This document shows, piece after piece, positions 14,607 to 23,459 of a DNA stretch of 64,000 nucleotides. Position numbers and translations under genes: made by a program. Origin of the DNA: CAWGCA01 sp963820955 (GTDB taxonomy: Bacteria; Pseudomonadota; Gammaproteobacteria; Chromatiales; Chromatiaceae); contig CAWGCA010000008.1 in assembly GCA_963820955.1 (NCBI GenBank), positions 60,282-124,281 on the forward strand, given 5' to 3'. How positions within the stretch are numbered: the stretch's first letter is position 1; the number at the start of each line of letters is the position of its first letter. The notes below the pieces were generated by a model. It worked only from the letters and a program-made list of their open reading frames with translations. It did not search any database and was not told where the DNA came from.

Positions 14607-15853
14607 GCGTACCTGCAAAAACGTCTGTCGAGCATTTAAGAGTGGACGCCGATCGCCTGCTTGCGCGTCTCGATGCCCTGGCCGAGATAGGCGCTATCGA
14701 GGGCAACGGCGTCTGCCGCCTGGCGCTGAGCGACGAGGATCGTCTGGCGCGGGATCAGGTGGTCGCCTGGATGCGCGACCTGGGACTCGACGTCAGCATC
14801 GACCGTATCGGTAATGTACTCGGTCTGCGGCCCGGCAGGGAGGATCTTCCGCCGGTGACCGTCGGTTCGCACATCGACACGGTGGCCACCGGCGGCCGTT
14901 TCGACGGCAGTCTGGGGGTACTTGCGGGGCTCGAAGTGGTGGCCGCACTGAACGATGCGGGGATGGCCACCCGCAAACCGATCGCGGTGGGCTTCTTTAC
15001 CAACGAGGAAGGCGCCCGATTCGCGCCGGATATGATGGGCAGCGGCGTGCACCAGGGCGCAATGGATCTGGGGCATATGCTGGCGACTACCGGCATAGAT
15101 GGTGCAACCGTTGGCCAGGAGCTCGAGCGTATAGGCTATGCCGGCGACGCGCCGGTCGGCAGCTTCCGTGCCGACAGCTATATTGAACTGCATGTGGAGC
15201 AGGGACCGTTGCTCGAACACGAGGGTTACGACATCGGGTCGGTGACCGGTGTGCAGGGTATATCCTGGCAGGAGTTCCGCATCAGCGGTACCTCAAACCA
15301 CGCGGGTACCACACCCATGCACCTGCGCCAGGATGCCGGTTACCTGGCCGCCGCCATTACAACCGAGGCCCGCCGGCTGGCGTTGGAGATGGGAGAGGGC
15401 CAGGTGGCTACCGTGGGCGTCACCCGCCTGATACCCAACCTGGTGAATGTGATTCCGCAGCAGGCGTTACTGACTGTCGATCTGCGCAATATGGAGGAAC
15501 AACGATTGCAGCAGGCAGAACAACGGTTGTCGGAATTCATCGAACAGATGGCGGAGGCCGAGGGGGTGACGGTAGATCAGCGCAGCCTGGCCCGTTTCCA
15601 GCCGGTGAATTTCGACCCGGAGATGGTTGCGCTGGTGGAGAACACGGCCAACCAGATGGGGCTGAAGGTCAGGCGCCTCCCGTCCGGCGCCGGCCACGAT
15701 GCGCAGATGTTCGCCCCCAACTGCCCGACGGCAATGATTTTCGTGCCCAGCCGGGGTGGCATCAGTCACAACGTCGCCGAATATACCGCGCCACAGCAGA
15801 TAGAGGCGGGAGCCAATGTGTTGCTGCGCGCGGTGCTGCAAAGGGCGGGTTGA
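14603..15853 (+). CDS. M20 family Zn-dependent amidohydrolase (N-carbamoyl-L-amino acid hydrolase / allantoate amidohydrolase type)
   Basis: A 416-residue dinuclear-zinc enzyme of the HyuC/AllC group, which strips a carbamoyl group from N-carbamoyl-L-amino acids or from allantoate. Metal ligands are visible in GSHIDTVATGGRFDG (H and D near residue 93), NEEGARF (double E near 136) and ELHVEQGP (H near 196). The dimerisation-lid motif NHAGTTPMHLRQDAG and the C-terminal SGAGHDAQM and GISHN are also present. Because an allantoicase lies downstream, an L-carbamoylase role seems more likely than allantoate amidohydrolase, but sequence alone does not separate the two. Confidence 0.88.
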   Translation: MSVPAKTSVEHLRVDADRLLARLDALAEIGAIEGNGVCRLALSDEDRLARDQVVAWMRDLGLDVSIDRIGNVLGLRPGREDLPPVTVGSHIDTVATGGRFDGSLGVLAGLEVVAALNDAGMATRKPIAVGFFTNEEGARFAPDMMGSGVHQGAMDLGHMLATTGIDGATVGQELERIGYAGDAPVGSFRADSYIELHVEQGPLLEHEGYDIGSVTGVQGISWQEFRISGTSNHAGTTPMHLRQDAGYLAAAITTEARRLALEMGEGQVATVGVTRLIPNLVNVIPQQALLTVDLRNMEEQRLQQAEQRLSEFIEQMAEAEGVTVDQRSLARFQPVNFDPEMVALVENTANQMGLKVRRLPSGAGHDAQMFAPNCPTAMIFVPSRGGISHNVAEYTAPQQIEAGANVLLRAVLQRAG

Positions 15854-16034
15854 ACAATGCGATGTCGGCAACTTCAGGCACTGTCGTTTCGGGTTGTGCT
15901 CGGGCCCTGGTTCGGGGAGGCAGCGGTACCGACCCGTGGGTGCTTCACATCAACTCGCTCATTCCATTTTATCCCGGCGACAGCCGGGATCCAGGAAACC
16001 TGACGAAGAGCGTGCTTTTGGACATAAACTAAAC

Positions 16035-16997
16035 ATGTCGAGAATACTCACTGTCGCCGCCGCTCAGTTGGGGCCTATCGCCCGAAGCGAATCCCGGGAT
16101 TCTGCTGTACGGCGCATGATCGCCCTGATGCGTGAGGCGAAAGCGGCGGGTGTCCACCTGGTGGTGTTCCCTGAACTGGCATTGACCAGCTTCTTCCCAC
16201 GCTGGTATTTCACCGAGCAGGCTGAGATCGACGCCTTCTTCGAGCGCGAAATGCCTGGCCCCGAGACCCGGCCGCTGTTCGATACGGCGGCGTCGCTGGG
16301 GGTCGGTTTTTACCTCGGTTATGCGGAGCTTGTGCAGGAGGCGGGGGTCACCCGGCGTTTTAATACCTCGATCCTGGTCGACGCCGGTGGCCGCATCGTC
16401 GGCAAGTACCGCAAGGTCCATCTGCCCGGCCACAGCGAGTATGAGTCCTGGCGGCCTTTTCAACACCTGGAAAAAAGGTATTTCGAGACCGGCAATCTCG
16501 GTTTCCCCGTGTATCGGGCCTTCGATGGCAACATGGGGATGTGTATCTGCAACGATCGCCGCTGGCCGGAGACCTTTCGGGTGATGGGGCTGCAGGGCGC
16601 GGAGCTGGTCATGCTCGGCTACAACACACCGGTTCACTATCCACCGGCGCCGGAGCACGATCACCTGCAGTGCTTTCACAACCACCTGGTGATGCAGGCC
16701 GGCGCCTATCAGAACGGTACTTGGATGGTTGGTGTGGCCAAGGCGGGGAGGGAAGAGGGCTGCGATCTGATAGGCCAGAGTTGCATCATCGCGCCTACCG
16801 GCGAGATCGTGGCCCAGTGCTCGACCCTGCAGGACGAGCTGATCCTGGCCCGTTGCGACCTGGACCGATGCCGGGAGATTCAACAGAACATCTTCAACTT
16901 TGCGCTGCACCGCAACCCGGAATCCTACCGTTTGATCACCGAGACCCGGGGGGCGGTAGAACCTATTGGTGTTTGGGACCAACTGCGCGAAGTATAG
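16035..16997 (+). CDS. N-carbamoyl-D-amino acid hydrolase (nitrilase superfamily)
   Basis: A carbon-nitrogen hydrolase of 320 residues. The catalytic triad falls at E47 (VVFPEL), K127 (YRKVHLPG) and C172 (CICNDRRWPETFR), the same numbers as in the well-studied Agrobacterium D-carbamoylase. The segment PGHSEYE after the lysine and the CNDRRW cysteine loop are typical of this subgroup, not of aliphatic nitrilases. It hydrolyses N-carbamoyl-D-amino acids to the D-amino acid, CO2 and ammonia. The ATG at 16035 fits the family start. About 180 bases separate it from the M20 gene, with a short MITE-like remnant at about 15966-16000. Confidence 0.88.
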   Translation: MSRILTVAAAQLGPIARSESRDSAVRRMIALMREAKAAGVHLVVFPELALTSFFPRWYFTEQAEIDAFFEREMPGPETRPLFDTAASLGVGFYLGYAELVQEAGVTRRFNTSILVDAGGRIVGKYRKVHLPGHSEYESWRPFQHLEKRYFETGNLGFPVYRAFDGNMGMCICNDRRWPETFRVMGLQGAELVMLGYNTPVHYPPAPEHDHLQCFHNHLVMQAGAYQNGTWMVGVAKAGREEGCDLIGQSCIIAPTGEIVAQCSTLQDELILARCDLDRCREIQQNIFNFALHRNPESYRLITETRGAVEPIGVWDQLREV

Positions 16998-17044
16998 GTT
17001 CAGAACAATTCCGTACCAGATGACGGAATACACGAGGTTTTGGG

Positions 17045-17198
17045 CAATGGCACTTACTTAAGCCAAAATGTTAGGGAGCATTGTCATTCCCGCGAAGGCG
17101 GGAATCCAGAATGCGTGGATTTTCTGCAAACTGGATTCCGGGTCTCCACTTCGTTCCGCCCGGAATGACGAGGCTTTTAGCTTAAGTAAGTGCCATTG
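17045..17198. repeat. MITE-like palindromic element, family A, copy 2 (intact)
   Basis: A 154-bp element with perfect 19-bp terminal inverted repeats: CAATGGCACTTACTTAAGC at the left and its reverse complement at the right. Sub-terminal arms carry GTCATTCCCGCGAAGGCGGG and CGTTCCGCCCGGAATGACG. It has no coding capacity. It lies between the D-carbamoylase gene and the PLP-enzyme gene and probably splits the island into two transcripts. Confidence 0.88.
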
Positions 17199-17327
17199 AG
17201 GTTATGGCTGACTCATACCATGACCGTCGGCAGCGGGGATGCTGCCGTCGAGCTTACAGGAAAGTATTCACAGCGGGTCATGGGATGAGTTATTCATAAC
17301 CTTGCCCTAACTCTTTGAGACGTTACC

Positions 17328-18842
17328 GTGAAGTCCGGTAACCATTGGAAGCAACACATGTTTGAAGGACTCCACCGAGGCATCATCGACCAGGCAACCT
17401 ACCAGCGTACCCTGGACCATTTTCGCAAGGCCGGTATACGTCTGCCGAAAATCGCCGAACTGGCGGATCCGGTCGGTCTTCGCCAGCGTTACGGCGACGC
17501 GCTGAAGACCGTGGATCCCGACGCGGCGAATCCGCTGAACCTGTTTCGCGTGCACTGGCACAACGGCGCGGATCGCCGGCAGATAGTCGATGTGCCCGAA
17601 CATCTGGTGCTGACATCGGAGCTCACCGGGGTGGAGGCGCCGATCATCGTCGCCCTGGGCAACCGTTTCCCGATGATTCGCGCCCACAAGGTGCTGGCGG
17701 CTTATGGCTGCCTGGTGCCGCGGCTGATTGCCGGCGCCTTCGACCTGGCCCGGCAACGCGCCGTCTGGCCCTCCACCGGTAATTACTGCCGCGGTGGTGT
17801 GGCCATTTCAAGGATCCTCGACTGCCGCGGCGTGGCGGTGCTGCCGGAAGGGATGAGCCAGGAAAGGTTCAACTGGCTGGAACGCTGGGTTACTGACCCG
17901 GCAGACATCATCCGCACCCCGGGCTCTGAGAGCAACGTCAAGGAGATCTATGACGCCTGCAACCAGCTGGCCCGCGATCCGGATAATGTCATTCTCAACC
18001 AGTTCAACGAATTCGGTAATTATCTGGTGCACCGCGCGGTGACCGGGCCTGCTCTGAAACGTATATTCGAGGCAGTGGACACTGGCGGAAACCTGCGCGC
18101 GGCGGCTTTCGTTTCGGCCTCGGGCTCTGCGGGTACCCTGGCCGCCGGTGACTATTTGAAACAGCAACTGGGCACCCGGATCTGCGCAGTGGAGGCCCTG
18201 GAGTGTCCGACCCTGCTCTACAACGGTTATGGTGAGCACAACATCCAGGGGATAGGCGACAAGCACGTCCCATTTATCCACAATGTGTTCAACACGGATT
18301 TCGTCACCGCCGTGTCGGAGGCCGCCTCGGATAACCTCCACCTGCTGTTCAACAGCGACGTGGGGCGGGACTATCTGACAGGGCGCAAAGGTTTGCCTCA
18401 GGTCTTGGTCGAGCGGCTTTCCGATCTGGGGCTCTCCTCGATTGCAAATGTGGTTGCGGCTATCAAGCTGGCCAGGTATCTGGGACTGGGTTCGCGGGAT
18501 GCGGTAATCACGGTGGCGACCGACGGCGCTGAGCTGTACCGCAGTGAGATGGGCAAGGCGAAGCAGCGCTATTTCGACGGCAATTTCGACCAGCTGTCGG
18601 CCGCCGAAGTCTACGGTCAGCACTTGAGTGGCGTGGCAACAGATCACCTGCTCGAGCTGGACCGGATATCGAGCGAACGTATCTTTAACCTGGGCTACTA
18701 CACCTGGGTGGAGCAGCAGGGCACATCGCTGGAAGATTTCAATATCCGCCGGGATCCTGATTTCTGGCAGGGTCTGATCGAGTACCTGCCGGTCTGGGAC
18801 GCTATGATCGATCAGTTCAACCAGGCCAGCGGACAGGGGTAA
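17328..18842 (+). CDS. PLP-dependent fold-type II enzyme, cysteine-synthase-like, unassigned substrate
   Basis: A 504-residue protein, longer than ordinary cysteine synthases. The likely PLP lysine is in RAHKVLAAYGCLVPRL (near residue 122), the phosphate loop in SASGSAGTLAAGDYLKQQLG (near 268) and the substrate loop in PSTGNYCRGGVAISR (near 147). The extra 150 C-terminal residues (YRSEMGKAKQRYF...) lack a CBS or ACT motif. Start is GTG at 17328 or, equally possible, ATG at 17358 behind GGAAG. The next gene, allantoicase, begins three bases after the stop, so it belongs to the ureide branch. Lyase or beta-replacement chemistry on an amino-acid-like substrate is the safe statement. Confidence 0.8.
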   Translation: MKSGNHWKQHMFEGLHRGIIDQATYQRTLDHFRKAGIRLPKIAELADPVGLRQRYGDALKTVDPDAANPLNLFRVHWHNGADRRQIVDVPEHLVLTSELTGVEAPIIVALGNRFPMIRAHKVLAAYGCLVPRLIAGAFDLARQRAVWPSTGNYCRGGVAISRILDCRGVAVLPEGMSQERFNWLERWVTDPADIIRTPGSESNVKEIYDACNQLARDPDNVILNQFNEFGNYLVHRAVTGPALKRIFEAVDTGGNLRAAAFVSASGSAGTLAAGDYLKQQLGTRICAVEALECPTLLYNGYGEHNIQGIGDKHVPFIHNVFNTDFVTAVSEAASDNLHLLFNSDVGRDYLTGRKGLPQVLVERLSDLGLSSIANVVAAIKLARYLGLGSRDAVITVATDGAELYRSEMGKAKQRYFDGNFDQLSAAEVYGQHLSGVATDHLLELDRISSERIFNLGYYTWVEQQGTSLEDFNIRRDPDFWQGLIEYLPVWDAMIDQFNQASGQG

Positions 18843-18844
18843 GC

Positions 18845-19864
18845 ATGGTGGAGAGTAACAGCGTGCAGCGGGATCCATCGCATCCCTTCGGGCCGGGATG
18901 CACCAATCTCGCTGCGTTGCGTCTGGGTGCAGAAGTGGTTTACGCCAGCGACGACTTTTTCGCCGACAGACAGCGCATGCTGCAGGCCGAGTCTCCGATA
19001 TTTTATCCGGATCGATTCGACGACCATGGCAAGTGGATGGACGGCTGGGAGACAAGGCGCCGGCGGCGTCCCGGACACGAATACAGCATCGTGCGCCTGG
19101 GCAGGCCTGGTATCATACGCGGGGTCAATCTGTGCACCCGTCACTTCACCGGCAACTACCCGCCTTCGGCATCCATTGATGTCTGCCTGGTCGAAGGCGA
19201 TCCGGATCAGGCTACCGAATGGGTCAGCCTGCTCCCTGCGGTCGAACTGCAGGGGGACGCAGACAACTTCTTCGACGTCTACAGTGACCAAGCCTGGTCA
19301 CACGTACGTTTGAACATCTTCCCGGACGGCGGCATCGCGCGATTGCGTGTGTTCGGCCAGGTCTACAAAGATTGGGCAAGCGCCTCACCGGGGGGAATCG
19401 TCGACCTTGCTGCGCTGGAAAACGGCAGCCAGGCCCTGATTTGCAACGATGCCCATTTCGGCGCCATGGAAAATCTGATCACACCGGGCAATGCGCGCAA
19501 TATGGGGGAGGGCTGGGAGACCCGCCGGCGCCGGCAACCCGGCTATGACTGGGTCATCATCGCCCTCGGCCACCCCGGCCGTATCACCAGAATCGAGGTC
19601 GATACCGCGCATTTTAAAGGCAACTACCCGGACCAGTGTTCGCTCCAGGCGGCCAGTGCACCGGCCGGCGGCGCCCAGGCAATCGCCGCTCAGAGCCTCT
19701 ACTGGGAGACCCTGTTGCCGAAACAGCACCTGCAGGCCGATCGGCTGCATCGTTTTGACGAGCAGATCAACAGCGACCTGGGGGCAGTCAGCCATGTGCG
19801 CTTGTGTATCTACCCTGACGGCGGGGTCGCACGCCTGCGCCTGTGGGGTTCGATCGGCGGCTGA
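18845..19864 (+). CDS. alc: Allantoicase
   Basis: Allantoicase hydrolyses allantoate to (S)-ureidoglycolate and urea. The 339-residue protein has the two family repeats: DGWETRRRRRPGHEYSIVRL with GNYPPSASIDVCLVEG in the first half and EGWETRRRRQPGYDWVIIAL with GNYPDQCSLQAA in the second. Each half is a jelly-roll domain, and the PDGGxARLR(V/L)(F/W)G segment recurs at the end of each. It begins three bases after the PLP enzyme and 27 bases before allA, so the three genes form one unit. Confidence 0.94.
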   Translation: MVESNSVQRDPSHPFGPGCTNLAALRLGAEVVYASDDFFADRQRMLQAESPIFYPDRFDDHGKWMDGWETRRRRRPGHEYSIVRLGRPGIIRGVNLCTRHFTGNYPPSASIDVCLVEGDPDQATEWVSLLPAVELQGDADNFFDVYSDQAWSHVRLNIFPDGGIARLRVFGQVYKDWASASPGGIVDLAALENGSQALICNDAHFGAMENLITPGNARNMGEGWETRRRRQPGYDWVIIALGHPGRITRIEVDTAHFKGNYPDQCSLQAASAPAGGAQAIAAQSLYWETLLPKQHLQADRLHRFDEQINSDLGAVSHVRLCIYPDGGVARLRLWGSIGG

Positions 19865-19891
19865 TGGCCCGCTGATGTTTCGATAGCAACC

Positions 19892-20383
19892 ATGCCCAGG
19901 TTCAAACTTTTTCCACAACCACTGACCAAGACGGCCTTCGCACCCTATGGCGATGTCATTGAAACTGAAGGCGCGACCCGTTTCACCATCAACGACGGTT
20001 TTGCAGAACGCTTCAACGACCTCGCGGCAATCGATGTTACCGCGGACGGCGGTGTGCCCCTGCTCAATATTTTCCGCGCTCGACCCAGGCCGCAACCGAT
20101 TGAGATAGATTTGCTGGAACAACACCCCCTGGGCAGCCAGGCATTCATACCCTTGGAGCAAACACCCTTTCTAATACTGGTGGCAAAGCAGCCCGAGTTC
20201 GAATCACTGCGGCTTTTCATCAGCAACGGGCGCCAGGGCGTCAACTATCGCCGGGGCGTCTGGCACTATCCCCTGCTGGCGTTGGAGAAACAGAGCGACT
20301 TCGTCGTCATCGACCGGGGTGGCGCCGGCGAAAACTGTGAAGTCTGTCATCTGGAGCAGCATGCGTGGATCGAAATTGAATGA
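19892..20383 (+). CDS. allA: Ureidoglycolate lyase
   Basis: AllA cleaves (S)-ureidoglycolate, the allantoicase product, to glyoxylate and urea. The 163-residue protein has the cupin-like AllA fold, with FAPYGDVIETEG at the start, NIFRARPRP, the motif LGSQAFIPL, and the highly conserved GVNYRRGVWHYPLLAL. Together with allantoicase it yields glyoxylate plus two urea from allantoate. No uricase, allantoinase or urease is seen in the window, so the pathway must be completed elsewhere or allantoate is imported. Confidence 0.94.
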   Translation: MPRFKLFPQPLTKTAFAPYGDVIETEGATRFTINDGFAERFNDLAAIDVTADGGVPLLNIFRARPRPQPIEIDLLEQHPLGSQAFIPLEQTPFLILVAKQPEFESLRLFISNGRQGVNYRRGVWHYPLLALEKQSDFVVIDRGGAGENCEVCHLEQHAWIEIE

Positions 20384-20516
20384 CTTTGCCCTGTGAGAGT
20401 GGTGAAACCGAATCTTGCCAAGTTCCGCCGCCGACGGATGTGTTATCTTCGGCTGAAGTCGGCCTCAGGCCGCAATTACCCGATTCTTTCCAGATAAAAT
20501 AGACGTGGAGCTTTTG

Positions 20517-21491
20517 ATGAAAACGACAAACCGACTGAGAGCCGGCTTCAAGCTGTCGACCCTCATTATGCTGGGTAGTGTGTTGTTTGGTGCGGTCGCT
20601 TACGCGGAAACGCGGGTCACCTACAAATCGGCGAAATCCACCTCCTCCTATTATCAGATGGCAGTGCAGATTGCGGAGGCGATGAAAACGGGATCGGGCG
20701 GCGACATCATCGTCACTGTGGAAGAGAGTCAGGGTTCGGTACAGAACGTCAAGGAGGTGGCAAATCGAGTCGGCAACTATGTGTTCACCACACCGCCGGC
20801 CCTGGTCAAACTGGCCCGGAGCGGGGAGAAGATGTTCGAGGACGCCAACCCCAACTACCAGAACATCCGTTCCCTGTTTGTCATCCCTTCGCTCACCATG
20901 CATCTGGTGGTGCGCGGCAGCGCCGGGGTGGAGAAGTTTTCCGATCTGGAAGGCAAAAAGTTTCTCATCGGCAAGGGCAGCTTTGGCGCCCGCGAGGCGG
21001 CTAAATATATCAAGTTGTTCGGGCTCGAGGGAAAGGTCGATCTTATCGATGTCGAGTTGAATGCCGCGGTTGCAGCGCTCAAGAATGGCCAGATTGACGG
21101 CTTCGCCACGGCCGGTTCCTACCCCGCGCCCAACGTCATTGAGGCAGCCGCGGGCACCAGCATTGGTCTCATCAGCCTGAGTGAGGACCAGGTGGCCCAG
21201 ACCAAGCGCACGCGGCTGGTGATCCCGGCCGGTACCTATCCCGGTATAGATCAGGATGTGATCACCACTTCGCTGCCGGTAGGTGCCTATACCACGACGG
21301 CGATGGGCGACGACCTGGCCTATCAGTTGACCAAGACCCTGTGGGAGCAGAAAGCGGCCATGGGCAGGAACGGTGCCTGGTGGGATGCGGTCACCACCGA
21401 CGCCATAGGCAGCTTGGGCGCGAAGCTGCATCCTGGTGCCCTGAGGTACTACCAGGAGGCCGGCGTGACTATCCCGGATCATCTGCGCTGA
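20517..21491 (+). CDS. TAXI-family TRAP transporter solute-binding protein
   Basis: The periplasmic receptor of a TAXI-type TRAP importer, 324 residues. The ATG at 20517 is chosen because GTGGAG lies six bases upstream and it gives a standard signal peptide ending ...VAYA; the GTG at 20505 is part of that ribosome-binding site. TAXI features include YYQMAVQIAEAM, the segment GKGSFGAREAAKYIKLFGL and a C terminus ending in LHPGALRYYQEAGV. It directly precedes the fused permease. Association with the ureide genes suggests import of allantoate or a related compound, but the family is better known for glutamate and 2-oxoglutarate uptake. Confidence 0.88.
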   Translation: MKTTNRLRAGFKLSTLIMLGSVLFGAVAYAETRVTYKSAKSTSSYYQMAVQIAEAMKTGSGGDIIVTVEESQGSVQNVKEVANRVGNYVFTTPPALVKLARSGEKMFEDANPNYQNIRSLFVIPSLTMHLVVRGSAGVEKFSDLEGKKFLIGKGSFGAREAAKYIKLFGLEGKVDLIDVELNAAVAALKNGQIDGFATAGSYPAPNVIEAAAGTSIGLISLSEDQVAQTKRTRLVIPAGTYPGIDQDVITTSLPVGAYTTTAMGDDLAYQLTKTLWEQKAAMGRNGAWWDAVTTDAIGSLGAKLHPGALRYYQEAGVTIPDHLR

Positions 21492-21517
21492 ATCGCTGAG
21501 GAACCGACGGCGCCGGG

Positions 21518-23307
21518 GTGGTAATAATGGCTATGCCGATACATCGCTATGCGGTGGTTACGCTGGCTGTGGTGACGGTCTACTATCATCTGCACCTTAT
21601 CTTCACCGGCCTGATCCCCAATCTTATCAGCAGGCCCGTTCATCTCGCCCTGGCGCTGCCCTGGGTTTTTCTGGTCGGGGCCAAGGGCTCCCTGACCAAG
21701 CGGCTGACCGGCTATCTGTTCTGCGTTTTCGGAATCTACGCCTGCGCCTACGTGGCCTTGAATCGCGATGCGCTGGGCGATCAGTACGGTTATCTGCAGG
21801 GCGGGCAGCAGTACCTGCTGGCCGTCGGTCTCATCCTGGTGGTACTGGAGATGGCGCGGCGTGCGATTAAACTGGCGTTACCGTCGGTGGCGGCGCTGGC
21901 CCTGGCGTATGGATTCTTCGGTCAGTATCTGCCCGGTCAGTTTGGTCATCCCGGCTTGCCACCGGGCAGCCTGCTGGGAACCCTGACCATCGCCGAAGGC
22001 GGTCTTTGGGGGCCCCTGACGGGGGTTTCGGTCAACGTGGTGGCGGTGTTTGTGATACTCGGCGCCTTTGTCGGCGCCGGTGAGGGCGGTACCGCGTTCA
22101 TGTCGTTGGCGACCAAGCTGGCCGGTCGTTACCGCGCCGGTGCGGCCAAGGTCTCGGTGCTTTCGTCTGCGTTTTTCGGCTCCATATCCGGTTCCGCATC
22201 GGCCAATGTTGCCTCCACCGGTGCCATCACCTTGCCGACCATGAAGCGCCTGGGTTATCCGTCCAGCTTCGCCGCTGCGGTGGAAGCGGTAGCCTCCAGC
22301 GGTGGCCAGATTATGCCGCCGCTGATGGGTGCCGGGGCATTCGTCATGATGGAGCTGCTGCGCATGGGTTATACCGACATCATGAGCGCCGCGCTGCTGC
22401 CGTCTGTACTCTTTTTTTCGCGGCCTGGGCCGGTGTCGATCTGTTCGCCCGGCGTTACGGATTGCGTGCCATGCGTTCGGATGAAATACCCGCGACCGCG
22501 GTGGTTTTGCGCCTGGCACCTTTCTTCCTGATCCCTTTTTCGATCCTGCTGCTGGTGTTGTTCTTCACCGGCTATACACCTCAGTACGCCGCTGCCAGCG
22601 CCATCTTCGCCTCTGGGGCACTGCTGATCGTCGATCAGCAGCTGAGTATTTCCTGGCGCCGCTGGTTGTCGCGGCTTGCCTCGGCCTGCGTCAATGCGGC
22701 ACGGCAGATCGCCACCATCGCGTCTATCATTATCTGCGCGGGGCTGGTGATCGGTGTACTCAATCAGACCGGGCTGGGTATCAAAGTGACCTCGGTGATC
22801 ATAAGCCTGGCCGGGGGGCAATTGTGGATCGCCCTGCTGCTGACTGCGCTGGCCTGCCTGATCCTTGGCATGGAGGTGCCGACCACCGCCGCCTACGTTA
22901 TCTGTGTCTCAGTGGCAGGGCCGGCGCTGCAGGAACTCGGCCTGGAGCCACTGCAGGCGCATCTGTTCGTCTTCTGGTATGCGCTGCTCTCCACCATCAC
23001 ACCACCGGTGTGCGGCACCGTATTTATCGCCGCCGGCATGGCGCAGACCCGCTGGGTGCCAGTTGCCGGTCAGGCGATGCGGCTCGGCCTGGGGCTGTAC
23101 GTCGTGCCGCTGGCATTCGTCGCCAACCCGGCGCTGCTGTACCCCGACGCTCATCTCACGCTGGCGTTGCTGGCATTCGTCAAGGTTGCGGTGGGCCTGT
23201 GGCTGATGAGCCGATCGCTGATAGGCGGGTCCGGGCCTTCGTGGACGGCCCCCCTGTATTTGGCCGCTGGTCTGGCCGTGATCTTCATGGCCGGAATCGG
23301 CAGCTGA
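21518..23307 (+). pseudogene. TRAP transporter fused permease (DctQM, TAXI type), frameshifted in a T7 run
   Basis: The coding signal runs across two frames. The first half (to about 22418) encodes N-terminal helices and the conserved region GSISGSASANVASTGAITLP and GGQIMPPLMGAGAFVM. The second half (visible from about 22419 to 23307) continues with AAWAGVDLFARRYGLRAMRSDE and ends with normal C-terminal helices, including EVPTTAAYVICV. Adding one T to the seven-T tract at 22412-22418 rejoins them into a protein of about 595 residues, the normal length. The left fragment otherwise reads 21518-22531 and the right one could restart at TTG 22462. A sequencing slip, a true loss, or slippage-mediated expression cannot be told apart here. 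ATG 21527 is an alternative start. Confidence 0.85.
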
Positions 23308-23459
23308 AAGCAATCAGGTCGCTGCCGGGCGCGTCCGGTTACAGAACTTCCCGCATGGCCCACTAGCCAAAGCTTCGTTTCCGAACAGAGGGTGCTATAC
23401 ACAGTCGATCTGCCCGGCGTAACTATCGGAGATGCGCCGGGCGGATGGCGGGTATCGAC

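Noticed and set aside
15960..16000. Short inverted segment before the D-carbamoylase gene
   Set aside because: It resembles a family-A fragment (CCCGGCGACAGCCGGGATCC) but is too short to assign as an element.
17307..19055. Long antisense frames over the PLP and allantoicase genes
   Set aside because: Shadow frames; the sense genes show family motifs and tight coupling.
21518..23307. Two independent TRAP permease genes
   Set aside because: The two frames rejoin perfectly by one base in a T7 run and together give one normal-length fused permease, so they are one disrupted gene.
23401..23450. GCCCGGCG...CGCCGGGC hairpin between the TRAP genes and the giant gene
   Set aside because: Stem is real but the loop is long and there is no T-run, so it was not called a terminator.
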